A stretch of 64,000 nucleotides of DNA from Bryobacterales bacterium F-183 (GCA_016865505.2 AP025252.1:558001-622000); one strand, 5' to 3'; positions 48,708-59,693 are shown, counted from the stretch's first letter. Numbers and translations are program-made. Notes: generated by a model from the sequence alone, not told the origin.

Positions 48708-49115
48708 TTACTTCTTGCCCTTGGCCGGAGCGGCAGCGGCGCCACCCTTGGGACGCTTCGCGCCGTACTTCGAACGGCTCTGGTTACGGCCGGCAACACC
48801 GGCGGTGTCGAGCGTACCGCGCACGATGTGGTAACGCACACCGGGGAGATCTTTCACACGGCCGCCACGGATCAGAACGATCGAGTGTTCCTGCAGGTTG
48901 TGACCGACACCCGGGATGTAGCTGGTGACTTCGATGCCATTGGTGAGGCGCACGCGGGCGACCTTACGGAGCGCCGAGTTCGGCTTCTTGGGGGTCGTAG
49001 TGAAAACGCGGGTGCAAACGCCGCGGCGCTGCGGGCAGCTCTGGAGCGCGGGGCTCGCGGTTTTATAGCGGATCGGCGTGCGGCCTTTCCGAACGAGTTG
49101 GTTAAACGTCGGCAC
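48708..49115 (-). CDS. rpsL: Ribosomal protein S12
   Basis: S12 controls decoding accuracy and is the streptomycin target. The product has 135 residues from a GTG start preceded by an AGAGGAAG ribosome site. [18 protein letters not shown] and [13 protein letters not shown] keep the wild-type Lys residues at the positions mutated in streptomycin-resistant strains, so no resistance mutation is present. An Ala/Gly/Lys tail follows [11 protein letters not shown]. It is the first gene of the superoperon. Confidence 0.98.
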   Translation of the reverse strand: MPTFNQLVRKGRTPIRYKTASPALQSCPQRRGVCTRVFTTTPKKPNSALRKVARVRLTNGIEVTSYIPGVGHNLQEHSIVLIRGGRVKDLPGVRYHIVRGTLDTAGVAGRNQSRSKYGAKRPKGGAAAAPAKGKK

Positions 49116-49483
49116 GAACTTCCTCTTTTATTTCAGTCATTTCCCGGCATTCGCAGCAGTTCCGCTCAAGAGCGGGCACGCGCAGACAGCCACAAAAACG
49201 ACTGGCTAATCCTACTAACAGACTAAATTTCGCGGTCAGAATCAGATTTGTTGTTGTTGCTGATGAAGCGAACGAACGAACGACCTGAATTTGCGAGGCT
49301 TTTTCGACTGGTCCTTGCCGAAGGCGGCGCTTACGTCCGTTCCGGTATAGGGACCAACTCTCCGCCGGACTCTATTCTTCCCGTGTGCTACAACCTTGAC
49401 GGGGCCATCCCTTCTAGAACCGCATGAAAGGGGCGAGTGGAAACAGAGTGGTCGCAGGAGAGTAGTTCACTACTCGCCAAACA
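49116..49483 (-). other. Long untranslated leader of rpsL
   Basis: About 370 nt separate the promoter from the rpsL GTG. A perfect 16-bp palindrome (GAGTAGT-TC-ACTACTC) lies at 49460-49475, within the first 25 nt of the transcript. Downstream there is a six-codon reading frame (MAPSRL, near 49388-49405) with a GAAGGG ribosome site and no similarity to known leaders. I did not see a clear terminator or S7/S12-type binding structure. Confidence 0.5.
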
Positions 49484-49489
49484 TATAAG

Positions 49490-49519
49490 AGAATACCGAA
49501 TCAAGGCAAAAGTTGTCAA
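49490..49519 (-). promoter_or_regulatory. Sigma70 promoter for the rpsL superoperon
   Basis: On the minus strand TTGACA (49514-49519) and TATTCT (49490-49495) are 18 nt apart. Transcription would begin near 49483, giving an rpsL leader of about 370 nt. It is the best promoter-like match I saw between uvrA and rpsL. Confidence 0.7.
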
Positions 49520-49621
49520 ATCGCGTTTTGCACAGCCGCATTTGGAGGTCCGGGATTGAAAACAATCAGCATATCTTTTGTTTTGCGCCGGGCACAAGGT
49601 GCGCCTGCGAAGGGACCCAAA

Positions 49622-49657
49622 TACCCAAAATGGGTATCTGAATACCCTTTATGGGTA
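49622..49657. promoter_or_regulatory. Pair of TACCC-N5-GGGTA palindromes
   Basis: TACCC and GGGTA flank 5-nt spacers at 49622-49636 and again at 49643-49657. The two units are 21 bp apart, two helical turns, so two bound dimers would face the same side. The sites lie between the broken PEP-CTERM gene and the rpsL promoter; which gene they control is unclear. Confidence 0.55.
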
Positions 49658-49710
49658 CGAGCGCTGTTGGAGCGGTTTTGTTGCAGGGAAACAACTTATC
49701 AAAATGAAAA

Positions 49711-49735
49711 GGGGACGGACACCTTGTCCGTCCCC
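49711..49735 (-). terminator. Hairpin terminator / REP-like palindrome
   Basis: Arms GGGGACGGACA and TGTCCGTCCCC pair perfectly with a 3-nt loop, and on the minus strand a TTTTCATTTT tract follows, so it could end the PEP-CTERM gene transcript 15 nt after its stop. The core GGGGACGGACACC resembles the repeat unit of REP/RAYT elements as I recall them from several phyla. Confidence 0.65.
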
Positions 49736-49749
49736 GAATGCTTCACAGA

Positions 49750-50424
49750 TTAGCGTCGGCGAAGGCGTGCAGCGGCGGTCGCAACACCGGAGACCGGCAG
49801 CGGCGAGACCCCATTCGCTCGGTTCCGGAACGCCGTACGGCGTGATGAGGGTCAGCTTGATGTTGTCGATGCAGTTGTCCGGAGTGTCGAAATTATTGAT
49901 AAACGGGCGCGCGAACTGAAACGAGAAGGTGTAGGTGCCGGCAGTTGGGATGGAGACTTGCACCGCCTGCGAATTCCGCTCCGTAAAGTTGCCAAGGATG
50001 GTGCCGAAGTCGTAGTTGTCGATTGGCGTGGAGCCTAGAAAGGCCGTAAACCGCCCGCCGGAGCCGTTGACGAAGGAACCACCCAGCGAGGCAATGTCTG
50101 CCGTGAGGCTGTAGAGGCCCGGCTGCAGGAGCAACGACTGCTGGATGCCGGCACCGGCAGCGGACCACCCTGAGCAAAAACAAGCTGGCCAACTTCGAAC
50201 CGGGCTGCGAAGTTGGGGCCGCTCCCGGTGGTGTTAAACGGCACGACATCGCCAAAGTCATCGGCGCCGTTTGCCGTCAAATAGTAGGCCCAGCCAGAGA
50301 GGTCGCCAGTGGAAAAATCGCCGTTGATAAAATCGGCCATCGCGCAGCTGGAGGCAGCGAGGGCAAGAATGAGTACCTTATGGAACACGACGCGGTTTAC
50401 CACAGCACTCACCTCGTATGACAT
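49750..50424 (-). pseudogene. PEP-CTERM protein gene with two frameshifts
   Basis: The product starts with a signal peptide (VVFHKVLILALAASSCAMA) and mature sequence DFINGDFSTGDLSGWAYYLT. Near 50140-50195 the coding signal jumps to the minus-one frame and continues LLLQPGLYSLTADIASLGGS to VPEPSEWGLAAAGL. Near 49785 it jumps plus-one back to the first frame for VATAAARLRRR and a stop at 49750. Together these make a typical PEP-CTERM secreted protein with the VPEP motif, a short membrane helix and an Arg tail for exosortase sorting. A GTG at 50403, with a GAGG site, may be the true start. Confidence 0.75.
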
Positions 50425-50447
50425 TTGCAAGACAGGATTACGGACGC

Positions 50448-53183
50448 CTATTTCCGCCGCAACATCGGCGCGAGCGCCTTGGCGGTGTGACTTCCCTTCA
50501 CCTTCGCCACCTGCTCCGGCGTACCCGTCGCGATGATCTGCCCCCCGCCGTCGCCGCCTTCCGGACCCAGATCGATGATCCAATCCGCGGTTTTGATGAC
50601 GTCCAGATGGTGCTCGATCACGATCACCGTATTGCCGAAGCTTACCAGGCGCTGGATCACTTCCAGCAAACGGTTGACGTCCTCAAAGTGCAGGCCGGTG
50701 GTCGGCTCGTCCAGGATGTACAACGTTCGCCCGGTCTGCCGGCGTGACAGTTCCCGAGCGAGCTTAATCCGCTGGGCTTCGCCTCCCGACAAGGTCGTCG
50801 ACGATTGGCCGAGGTGCAGATAGCCGAGCCCTACGGCCGACAAGGTCTCGATCTTGGCCTTGATCTGCGGGAAGTTTTCGAGCAGTGGCAAAGCGTCGTC
50901 CACCGTCGTCTCAAGCAGGTCCGAAATCGACTTGCCTTTGAACTTCACCTGCAGGGTTTCGTAGTTGTAGCGCTTGCCGCGGCACGTGTCGCACATGACG
51001 TACACGTCCGGCAGGAAGTTCATTTCGATGCGCTTCAGGCCGTCGCCCTGGCAGGCTTCGCAGCGGCCGCCCTTGACGTTGAAGCTGAAGCGGCCCATCT
51101 TGTACCCGCGCTCGCGAGCCTCGGGCAGCATCGCGTAGAGTTCGCGGATGGGCGTGAACACACCCGTGTACGTCGCGGGGTTCGACCTCGGCGTACGGCC
51201 AATCGGCGATTGATCGATCTCGATGACCTTATCAATGTGCTCGAGACCTTCAATCGACCGGTGCGCGCCGGGTTCGGCCCTGGAGCCATAGACTTCTTTG
51301 GCCAGCGCCTTGTACAGGATGTCGTTGATCAGGGTCGATTTGCCGCTGCCGGAGACGCCCGTTACGACGGTGAGCGTACCCAGCGGGAACTCGGCATCCA
51401 CGTTGCGCAGGTTGTGTTCGGTGGCGCCGCGGATGATGAGCTTTTCGCCGTTGCCGGGGCGGCGCTTGGCCGGAATCTCGATCCTCTTTTCGCCGCGTAA
51501 ATACAGGCCGGTGACCGAGTCCGGCGCATTGGCGACCTCCTGGGGCGAACCTGCGGCCATCAGGCCTCCGCCGAGGCGTCCGGCACCGGGTCCAAGGTCG
51601 ATGACGTAGTCCGCGCGTGCGATGGTCTCTTCGTCGTGCTCGACCACGAGTACGGTATTGCCGAGGTCGCGCAGGTGGGTCAAGGTCTGAATGAGACGCT
51701 CGTTGTCGCGCGGGTGCAAGCCGATGGACGGCTCGTCAAGGACATATAGAACGCCGCGCAGCCGCGAGCCAATTTGCGTCGCGAGGCGGATGCGCTGGGC
51801 TTCGCCGCCCGAGAGCGTAGCGGCGGAGCGATCCAAAGAGAGATAGTCGAGCCCGACCGCTTCCAGGAACTCCATGCGGTGCTGGATCTCTTCGAGCAGC
51901 CGCTGCGCGACCTGCTTTTCGCGATCCGTCAGCTTCCAGGTACGGCTGAGCGGGAGTACGGCGTGGATGGATCGGCCGGTGAAGTCGGCAATGGCCGTAC
52001 CCTTCACCTTCACCGCGAGCGATGCCGGCTTCAGCCGCTTGCCGTGGCATTCGGTGCAGGTGGACGGCGACATGTACTCCATGAGCCAGTCGCGATACCC
52101 GTCGCTGCCTTCGTCGAAGCTGCGCTGCAGGACCTCGAAGATTTTGTCGAGCAGGAACTGCTGGGACTTGGGCGGCAGCGATTCGAAGGGCTGCCCCCAG
52201 TCGATCTTGGCCTTGTTCGCGGCGTTTTGGACGACGACGTTCATGGTCTGCGAGTTGGCGCCGGGTCCGAGGCCACCTTCAAACAGGGGCTTTGACGGTT
52301 CGACGATCACCTTATTCGGGTCGAAGGACCACTTGGAGCCAAGGCCGTGGCAGGTGTCGCACGCGCCGTACGGGGAGTTGAAGGAGAAGGAGCGAGGCTC
52401 GAGTTGGGGTACGCTGGCGCCGCAGTTGGGACAGGCGAGCTTTTGCGAGTACAGCCGCTCGGCACCGTCGATCACCGCGACGATCACCAAGCCGTCGGCG
52501 AGCTTGAAGGCCTTGGATAGCGACTCTTCCAGGCGCTTTTCGACACCGGGCTTGATGACGATGCGATCGATGACGACGTCGATGGTGTGGTTCTTGCGCT
52601 TGTCGAGAACGATCTCTTCGTCGAGCGCGCGGAGTTCGCCGTCGATACGGGCACGGACATAGCCGCTTTTCTGCAGTTTTTCGAGTTCCTTCTTGTACTC
52701 GCCTTTGCGCCCGCGGACCATCGGCGCAAGGATCATGATGCGTGCGTCGGGCAGCGTTTCCATGATCTGCTGCAGGATCTGTTCGCTGGTCTGCTTGGCG
52801 ATCTCGGTGCCGCAGTTGGGACAGTGCGGGACGCCGATGGACGAGTACAGCAGACGCAGGTAATCGTAGATCTCGGTGATGGTGCCGACGGTGGAGCGAG
52901 GGCTGCGGTTGGTGGTTTTCTGCTCGATGGAGATGGCCGGGCTCAGGCCGTCGATGGAGTCGACTTCGGGACGCTCCATCTGGTCGAGGAACTGGCGGGC
53001 GTAGGGGGACAGCGTTTCGACATAGCGCCGTTGGCCTTCGGCGTAGATGGTGTCGAAGGCAAGGGACGACTTGCCGGAGCCCGAGAGTCCGGTGATGACG
53101 GTCAGGCTGTTGCGCGGAATCTCAACGTTGATGTTTTTGAGATTGTGTTGGCGCGCTCCGTGAACGGAAATGCGTTCGAGCAT
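50448..53183 (-). CDS. uvrA: Excinuclease ABC subunit A
   Basis: UvrA is the ABC-type damage sensor that loads UvrB. The 911-residue product has two ATPase halves: Walker A motifs [12 protein letters not shown] near residue 31 and [13 protein letters not shown] near 630, and signatures [17 protein letters not shown] and [16 protein letters not shown]. Zinc-binding Cys pairs appear in CPNCGASV with CDTCHG, and CEACQGDG with CDTCRG. It is slightly shorter than the 940-residue E. coli protein. An inverted repeat lies just upstream of its ATG. Confidence 0.98.
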   Translation of the reverse strand: MLERISVHGARQHNLKNINVEIPRNSLTVITGLSGSGKSSLAFDTIYAEGQRRYVETLSPYARQFLDQMERPEVDSIDGLSPAISIEQKTTNRSPRSTVGTITEIYDYLRLLYSSIGVPHCPNCGTEIAKQTSEQILQQIMETLPDARIMILAPMVRGRKGEYKKELEKLQKSGYVRARIDGELRALDEEIVLDKRKNHTIDVVIDRIVIKPGVEKRLEESLSKAFKLADGLVIVAVIDGAERLYSQKLACPNCGASVPQLEPRSFSFNSPYGACDTCHGLGSKWSFDPNKVIVEPSKPLFEGGLGPGANSQTMNVVVQNAANKAKIDWGQPFESLPPKSQQFLLDKIFEVLQRSFDEGSDGYRDWLMEYMSPSTCTECHGKRLKPASLAVKVKGTAIADFTGRSIHAVLPLSRTWKLTDREKQVAQRLLEEIQHRMEFLEAVGLDYLSLDRSAATLSGGEAQRIRLATQIGSRLRGVLYVLDEPSIGLHPRDNERLIQTLTHLRDLGNTVLVVEHDEETIARADYVIDLGPGAGRLGGGLMAAGSPQEVANAPDSVTGLYLRGEKRIEIPAKRRPGNGEKLIIRGATEHNLRNVDAEFPLGTLTVVTGVSGSGKSTLINDILYKALAKEVYGSRAEPGAHRSIEGLEHIDKVIEIDQSPIGRTPRSNPATYTGVFTPIRELYAMLPEARERGYKMGRFSFNVKGGRCEACQGDGLKRIEMNFLPDVYVMCDTCRGKRYNYETLQVKFKGKSISDLLETTVDDALPLLENFPQIKAKIETLSAVGLGYLHLGQSSTTLSGGEAQRIKLARELSRRQTGRTLYILDEPTTGLHFEDVNRLLEVIQRLVSFGNTVIVIEHHLDVIKTADWIIDLGPEGGDGGGQIIATGTPEQVAKVKGSHTAKALAPMLRRK

Positions 53184-53190
53184 GGTTTGT

Positions 53191-53214
53191 CGAGTAAGAG
53201 ATGTTCTTTACTCG
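53191..53214. promoter_or_regulatory. Inverted repeat upstream of uvrA
   Basis: CGAGTAA (53191-53197) and TTACTCG (53208-53214) are perfect 7-bp arms around a 10-nt spacer, starting 8 nt upstream of the uvrA ATG. It could be an SOS (LexA) or other operator, as uvrA is commonly SOS-regulated, but it does not match a LexA box I know. Confidence 0.4.
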
Positions 53215-53276
53215 TGGGAGGTGTTACTTCCCATTCTACCGTGCTCGAACGCAGATAAGGGTTCGAAAAGGTGTTG

Positions 53277-53774
53277 TTAGTGCTTGGCAGCGGGAGCAGC
53301 TGCCCCGCCGTGTTCGCCGGCACCGGCACCAGCGCCATGCGAATCCACATACCCGGGCTTGGGAGCTGGAGCAGCGTCGGTGGACGTCTGTGAGCGGCCC
53401 ATGCTGGGCGGGCCCTGCATCTTCATCGCCGCCTTACCGGCCGGACTCTCATCGAGACGATTATCGATGTCGAGCAGGCAGAAGGTGAGCAGCAAGCCGA
53501 GGAACAGGAAGCAGGACACCAGGATCATGGCGTTCACCGGGTTGTCGTCCTTCAAGTGCATAAAGAACAGAGCAACCAGCGAGGCCTTGATGGTGGCGAT
53601 CAACACAGCGATGACGATGTTCGCCGAGCCGAAGTCGAGATAAGAGGCACCGACGGTGATAACCGTCAATACCAGAAGAGCGCCGAGGACAGCGAGATAC
53701 TGCTTGAGGCCGCCGTGGGAGTGGCCTTCGTGCTCGCCATGATGGTCGTGAGAAGCGTCGTGTGTGGCTTGCAT
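53277..53774 (-). CDS. ctaF: Cytochrome c oxidase subunit IV-like protein
   Basis: The 165-residue protein has a His-rich N-terminus (HDASHDHHGEHEGHSHG), then three membrane helices (YLAVLGALLVLTVITVGASY, IVIAVLIATIKASLVALFFM, LVSCFLFLGLLLTFCLL), the layout of prokaryotic oxidase subunit IV. HLKDDNP after the second helix is characteristic. An Ala/Gly/Pro/His-rich C-terminal tail of about 55 residues is an addition. It is the last gene of the oxidase operon, 23 nt after subunit III. Confidence 0.88.
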   Translation of the reverse strand: MQATHDASHDHHGEHEGHSHGGLKQYLAVLGALLVLTVITVGASYLDFGSANIVIAVLIATIKASLVALFFMHLKDDNPVNAMILVSCFLFLGLLLTFCLLDIDNRLDESPAGKAAMKMQGPPSMGRSQTSTDAAPAPKPGYVDSHGAGAGAGEHGGAAAPAAKH

Positions 53775-53797
53775 ATCGGGGTGGCTCTTCTTTTCTC

Positions 53798-54481
53798 TTA
53801 TCCAATCAAGTACAACAGCGGGAACAGGTAGATCCAGATCAAGTCGACGATGTGCCAGTAGAGGCCGACGAGATCGACGGGAGTGTAGTAGCTGGCGCTA
53901 TAGCGGCCCTTGATCGTCTGCGCCAGCAGGATGCAGAGGACGACAACGCCACCAAGGATATGGAAGCCGTGCAGCCCGGTCATCATGAAGTAGAAGCCGA
54001 AGAAGACCGAGTTGCCCTTGGCCATCGGATCGGTATTGGCCAGGTAGGTGAAGTACTGGCCAGGCAGCAGACCTTCGTGGATCTTGTGCGAGTATTCGAA
54101 ATACTTCACAACCAAGAAGGCCACCGCGCAGAGGATGGTGACGACCAGGTAATTGATGGTCGCTTTGCGCTTGCTGTTGGCGGCCGAGTGGACCGCCATC
54201 ACCATGGTGAACGACGATACGAGCAGCACCACCGTGTTGAACGCGCCGAGGACGCGGTCCAGGTGATGGTGTGCCTGCTTGAACTCTTCGGGCCAACGCG
54301 CCTGCGAAAGACCGAAGCCAACAAAGAGAACGCCGAACAGCAAAATTTCCGTTGCCAGAAACAGCCACATGCCTAGCTTCGAGGCATCGAACTGCTGCTG
54401 CATCGTGTGGAAGTGATGCTGCAGGTTCGGGTCGTGATTCGCGTGCGCGTGTTCGTCGAGGGCGTGTGCGTGAGTGCTCAA
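53798..54481 (-). CDS. ctaE: Cytochrome c oxidase subunit III
   Basis: The 227-residue protein has five membrane helices with the subunit III signatures KLGMWLFLATEILLFGVLFV, FFGFYFMMTGLHGFHILGG, and YWHIVDLIWIYLFPLLYL. It lacks the first two helices present in seven-helix versions, as is common in caa3 types. It helps proton delivery and complex stability. It lies 1 nt after ctaD. Confidence 0.95.
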   Translation of the reverse strand: MSTHAHALDEHAHANHDPNLQHHFHTMQQQFDASKLGMWLFLATEILLFGVLFVGFGLSQARWPEEFKQAHHHLDRVLGAFNTVVLLVSSFTMVMAVHSAANSKRKATINYLVVTILCAVAFLVVKYFEYSHKIHEGLLPGQYFTYLANTDPMAKGNSVFFGFYFMMTGLHGFHILGGVVVLCILLAQTIKGRYSASYYTPVDLVGLYWHIVDLIWIYLFPLLYLIG

Positions 54482-54482
54482 G

Positions 54483-56144
<1,662 letters not shown>

Positions 56145-56168
56145 GGTTTCCTCTTCCTCCCGTATTCC

Positions 56169-57107
56169 TTACTTTAGCGACTTGATGTAGGCGATCAAAC
56201 CCTTGAACAGTTTTGGCTTGATCTGCCCCTCAAACGCCGGCATTTGATTTTCGTAACCCGCGACCACTTTGCGGCCCGGGTAGTTGATAGATTCTTCGAT
56301 GTACGCTTCGTCGGCGACGACGGAGGAGCCGTCCGCGAGCTTTTCCGTACGGCCGTACAAGCCCTTCCAGGTGGGGCCGGTATTCTTCGAGCCGTCCACC
56401 GAGTGGCAGGTGTTGCAGCCATAGGCCTCATACGCGATCTTGCCGAGGTCTTCGGGCTTCATGGTTTCCCATTCCGGCGGACCGTTGACCAGCCATTTCT
56501 CGTACTCAGCCGCGCTCACGACCTTGATGCTGCCCGCCATGTCCGAGTGGCTCTTGCCGCAGTACTCGGCGCAGGCCAAGTGGTACGTGCCTTCCTTTTC
56601 CGCGTTGAACCAGACTTCGGTGTAGCGGTTGGGGACGACGTCGTGTTTGACGCGCATGGCCGGGACGTAGAAGTCATGCAGCACGTCGTTGGAGGTCATG
56701 ACGAACTTGACGTTGGTGTTGACGGGGATCTGGATGTCCTTGCCGTACACAGAGCCGTCCGGCATGGTGAAACTCCAGTTCCACTTTTTGGCGGTCACCG
56801 CGATCTCCAGCGAGTTGCCGGGGGCGACCGCGTAGTCCAGGTATCCGGCAGCGCCCCAGAAGAACACGCCGATGACGAGGATGGTGGGGATCACGCTCCA
56901 GATCAGCTCGAGCGCCAGGTTGTGCGTAATGTGCGGCGTCTTGACGCCTTCACGGCGTTTGAACGCGTATACGCAGTAGATGGCGAGCCCTGCGACCAAC
57001 ACAAAGAAAAAGACATTGAGCCAGAACAGCGCCATGAACAGCAGGTCCACGTTCCGGGCGTGCTGGGAGCCCTGTTCGGGCAACATGAAAGCTCTAAGCC
57101 ATTCCAT
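56169..57107 (-). CDS. ctaC: Cytochrome c oxidase subunit II with cytochrome c domain (caa3)
   Basis: The 312-residue protein has two membrane helices (about 24-48 and 68-90), a cupredoxin domain with Cu-A ligands His 144, Cys 179, Glu 181, Cys 183, His 187 and Met 190 (ACAEYCGKSHSDM), and a C-terminal cytochrome c domain with CNTCH at 231-235 and a later Met (ENQMPAF). The fused haem c makes this a caa3-type oxidase that can take electrons directly from ACIII. The N-terminus lacks an obvious lipobox. It precedes ctaD. Confidence 0.96.
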   Translation of the reverse strand: MEWLRAFMLPEQGSQHARNVDLLFMALFWLNVFFFVLVAGLAIYCVYAFKRREGVKTPHITHNLALELIWSVIPTILVIGVFFWGAAGYLDYAVAPGNSLEIAVTAKKWNWSFTMPDGSVYGKDIQIPVNTNVKFVMTSNDVLHDFYVPAMRVKHDVVPNRYTEVWFNAEKEGTYHLACAEYCGKSHSDMAGSIKVVSAAEYEKWLVNGPPEWETMKPEDLGKIAYEAYGCNTCHSVDGSKNTGPTWKGLYGRTEKLADGSSVVADEAYIEESINYPGRKVVAGYENQMPAFEGQIKPKLFKGLIAYIKSLK

Positions 57108-57130
57108 AGGATTATGAAAATCTCACTTCG

Positions 57131-57979
57131 TTAACGGGCCGCGGGTTGCGAAGAAAAGGCGCTCGGATGCTGCTTGGCGCGTTTCTTTTCCCAAAGCCAG
57201 AAGCGCCACAACATGGCGCCCAGAACCAGAACACTCACCAGCGCACCGCCCCGCATCAGATTCTCCGCCAGGACTACGTAGCCCTTGGCGTTGGGGTCGT
57301 ACTGGTAACACAACAGCAATGCCTTTTCGAGGCTGAACCGGCCTTTGCCTTCGCGGGCTTCGGTGATCGCCATCTTGAGGTTGAAAGAGGTAAACCGCGT
57401 GCCGTACAGGTAGCGGGCAATCTTGCCTTCCGGGCTCAGAACCATGATGGCGGCCGGGTGGACATACTGATTGCGGCCTTCATCAAACCGGTACTTGTAG
57501 CCCATCTGGGTGGCCAGCATTTTGGCGTGACCCTTGGTGTCGGCCAGAAAGTGCCAGCCGGGGGCGGGGCGTCCGAAAGCCTTTTCGTACGTCTTGCGCT
57601 TTTCGGCGGCGTCGTTGGGCGTTTCGCGAGGGTCGATGCTGATCGTCACCACGTCATACTCGTTCCCGGGGGTCCAGGTTTCGAGCGCCTTCATGGCCTG
57701 CGTCTGGCCGTTGAGGACCATGTTGCAGAGGCTCGGGCAGGCGTAATAGACGAGGTTGAGGACGACCGGGCGTCCCTTGCCGAAGTACTCCGAAAGCTTG
57801 CGCTCCGAGCCGTCCTCAGCGAGAAACGAGAGATTCAGATCGATCGAACGGTTGACGTTCTCGTCGACTTCCAAACCCTGCGCCATGAGCGGCTGCTTAT
57901 TCGGGCCGTGGCCGGAAGAAGCACCGTCCGCGAACAGGCTGGCGGCGGCAGCGAGCGTGGCCAGAGCGATGTTGCGCAT
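57131..57979 (-). CDS. SCO1/SenC family copper chaperone
   Basis: SCO proteins deliver copper to Cu-A of oxidase subunit II. The 282-residue protein has a signal peptide, a thioredoxin-like fold with CPSLC (Cys 81 and 85) and the copper-ligand His in NQYVHPAAIMVLSPEGK, then a C-terminal membrane helix (ALVSVLVLGAMLWRFWLW). It begins 65 nt after the small membrane protein gene and ends 23 nt before the ctaC start, which fits its assembly role. Confidence 0.93.
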   Translation of the reverse strand: MRNIALATLAAAASLFADGASSGHGPNKQPLMAQGLEVDENVNRSIDLNLSFLAEDGSERKLSEYFGKGRPVVLNLVYYACPSLCNMVLNGQTQAMKALETWTPGNEYDVVTISIDPRETPNDAAEKRKTYEKAFGRPAPGWHFLADTKGHAKMLATQMGYKYRFDEGRNQYVHPAAIMVLSPEGKIARYLYGTRFTSFNLKMAITEAREGKGRFSLEKALLLCYQYDPNAKGYVVLAENLMRGGALVSVLVLGAMLWRFWLWEKKRAKQHPSAFSSQPAAR

Positions 57980-58044
57980 GATGTTTTTTGTCTCTCCTTT
58001 CTTTTCGATTCGGCGTCTGGGACAGCGGGACTTCTATTTATCAA

Positions 58045-58476
58045 TTAATGGGCCGGTGCCGGGGTCGCGGCAGCAGCAGGAGCAGCAGCGGCAGCACCGT
58101 CGGCCGGATCGGCCACCTTGGGCGCATCCTTGGTGCTGTACGGTGCCTTGCCGGCCTTCACTTCTTCAACAAGCAACTGCATGGCCCGGTCAATCGGGAT
58201 GCGGACCTGCCCCTTGGACTTGTCCACATACGAATATCCGCCCAGAGCCTTGGCTTCGCTCTTGTGCAACTCTTCGAGCTGCTGGTTGGGAGCGGCCTCG
58301 ACGACCGTACGGTAACGTCCCACCAGGAACTTATCCCAGAACAGAGTGACGCCGATAAACACCGCGATGATGATGAGGATGATTACGCCACCGAAGATAG
58401 ACGCTGTTACGGCATCCACTTCTGTGGGATCAAACCCTTCATTTCCCGCTTGGACAACTGGTTGATGATCGCTCAT
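58045..58476 (-). CDS. Small single-helix membrane protein of the ACIII-caa3 locus
   Basis: The 143-residue protein has an N-terminal soluble stretch, one membrane helix (SIFGGVIILIIIAVFIGVTL, about residues 27-46), then GRYRTVVEAAPNQQLEELHK and SYVDKSKGQVRIPIDRAMQ, and a tail of Ala/Pro. I know similar proteins only as uncharacterised members of actF-SCO intervals in Acidobacteriota. The VDKxKGxVRIPIDRAM pattern suggests a conserved periplasmic interaction segment. It lies 3 nt after actF, so it is probably stoichiometric with the complex. Confidence 0.75.
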   Translation of the reverse strand: MSDHQPVVQAGNEGFDPTEVDAVTASIFGGVIILIIIAVFIGVTLFWDKFLVGRYRTVVEAAPNQQLEELHKSEAKALGGYSYVDKSKGQVRIPIDRAMQLLVEEVKAGKAPYSTKDAPKVADPADGAAAAAPAAAATPAPAH

Positions 58477-58479
58477 ACC

Positions 58480-59691
58480 TTACACCTGATGGAAGTGCAG
58501 ACCCTGTTCGAACCGCATGTCGCCTTCCACAACCAGGGAGTTCGACTTGAAGCGGCTCCAGAAAACCAAACCGTAGACGCTGAACACACCGCCCAGAGCG
58601 GCGAGGTCCAGCCAGTGCAGATGGAAGCCGTGCGCGTACTCGTGGAAGTTCGGCATGATCATCCAGTACATGTCGACGAATTCCATGAACAGAATCCAGA
58701 TCGCCGCAATGCGCAGGACCTTCAAATTGCGCTTGGCCGAACGTCCGACCAGCAGGGCAAACGGAACCACGAAACGTCCGATCGGCAGGAGTACGCTGAC
58801 CCAGGCCCAGGAGCCGTGCATACGCTCCTTGTAATAGATCGTTTCTTCCGGAATGCTTGCGTACCAGATGAGCAGGTACTGCGAAGCCGCGAGGTACGTC
58901 CAGAAGACGCTCAGCGCGAACATCCACTTGCCGAGGTCATGGTAGTGCTCGACGGTAATCGTATTGGCGAGTACGCCGTTGGACCGGAAGCCCAGGGAGA
59001 TCAAGGTCACAGTGGCCCACATCGCGACGCAGCCGCCGGCCATGCAGTAGAGGCCGAAGATCGTCGAGTACCAGTGCGGGTCCAGCGACATGATCCACTC
59101 GAAGGCCGCGAGGCAGCCGGTGAGGCAGACCACGAGGAGTCCGGGAGCGGCCCAGCGGGACGAGGTCTTCATCTGTTCGATGGACTTGGTCTTATCCTGC
59201 TTGGTGGACGAGGTCCAGATGGCGAAGGCCCAGATGGACCACAGAGCAAAGAGGATTCCGGCGCGGAGGCGGAAGCCGCCGACATTCAGGAACGCCTTCT
59301 TCGCCTGGATCAGGGCATCGGAGATCGCCTCCGGCTTGGCCCACTTATAGAGATCGTCAACGCCGGCAAAGGCGATGGGGATGAACAGCAGAGCGCCGAT
59401 CGGAATCGACACCATGATGTTTTCGAGAATGCGGCGGATGGGCACGGACCAGGCGGACCCGGTCAGATACTGGACATACACAAAGAACGTCGCGCCCAGA
59501 ATGATGAAGGTGCCCATGCAGAAGGCCACGAGATAAGACTGGAAGAACCGTTCGTGGTCGTTGAAGTAGCCGAAACCGAGCAGGGCCCAGGACAACAGGG
59601 CGATAAACGCCAGCACGTTGCGTCCCGTGGACCACTTGCCAGGATCCAGCTGATACGAGTCGACGGCGTGATCGTGGTGATGACCGGCCAT
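58480..59691 (-). CDS. actF: Alternative complex III subunit ActF
   Basis: ActF is one of the two NrfD-like membrane subunits of quinol:cytochrome c oxidoreductase (ACIII). The 403-residue protein has about ten membrane helices, including NVLAFIALLSWALLGFGYF and GLLVVCLTGCLAAFEWIMSL. SLDPHWYSTIFG and the EHYHDLGKWMFAL segment are typical of ActF. A His-rich N-terminus (GHHHDHA) faces the cytoplasm by prediction. It follows actE by 2 nt. Confidence 0.92.
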   Translation of the reverse strand: MAGHHHDHAVDSYQLDPGKWSTGRNVLAFIALLSWALLGFGYFNDHERFFQSYLVAFCMGTFIILGATFFVYVQYLTGSAWSVPIRRILENIMVSIPIGALLFIPIAFAGVDDLYKWAKPEAISDALIQAKKAFLNVGGFRLRAGILFALWSIWAFAIWTSSTKQDKTKSIEQMKTSSRWAAPGLLVVCLTGCLAAFEWIMSLDPHWYSTIFGLYCMAGGCVAMWATVTLISLGFRSNGVLANTITVEHYHDLGKWMFALSVFWTYLAASQYLLIWYASIPEETIYYKERMHGSWAWVSVLLPIGRFVVPFALLVGRSAKRNLKVLRIAAIWILFMEFVDMYWMIMPNFHEYAHGFHLHWLDLAALGGVFSVYGLVFWSRFKSNSLVVEGDMRFEQGLHFHQV

Positions 59692-59693
59692 GG

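Noticed and set aside
49556-49753. 65-codon plus-strand frame upstream of rpsL
   Set aside because: It crosses the repeat and terminator region, lacks a clear ribosome site and has no family resemblance.
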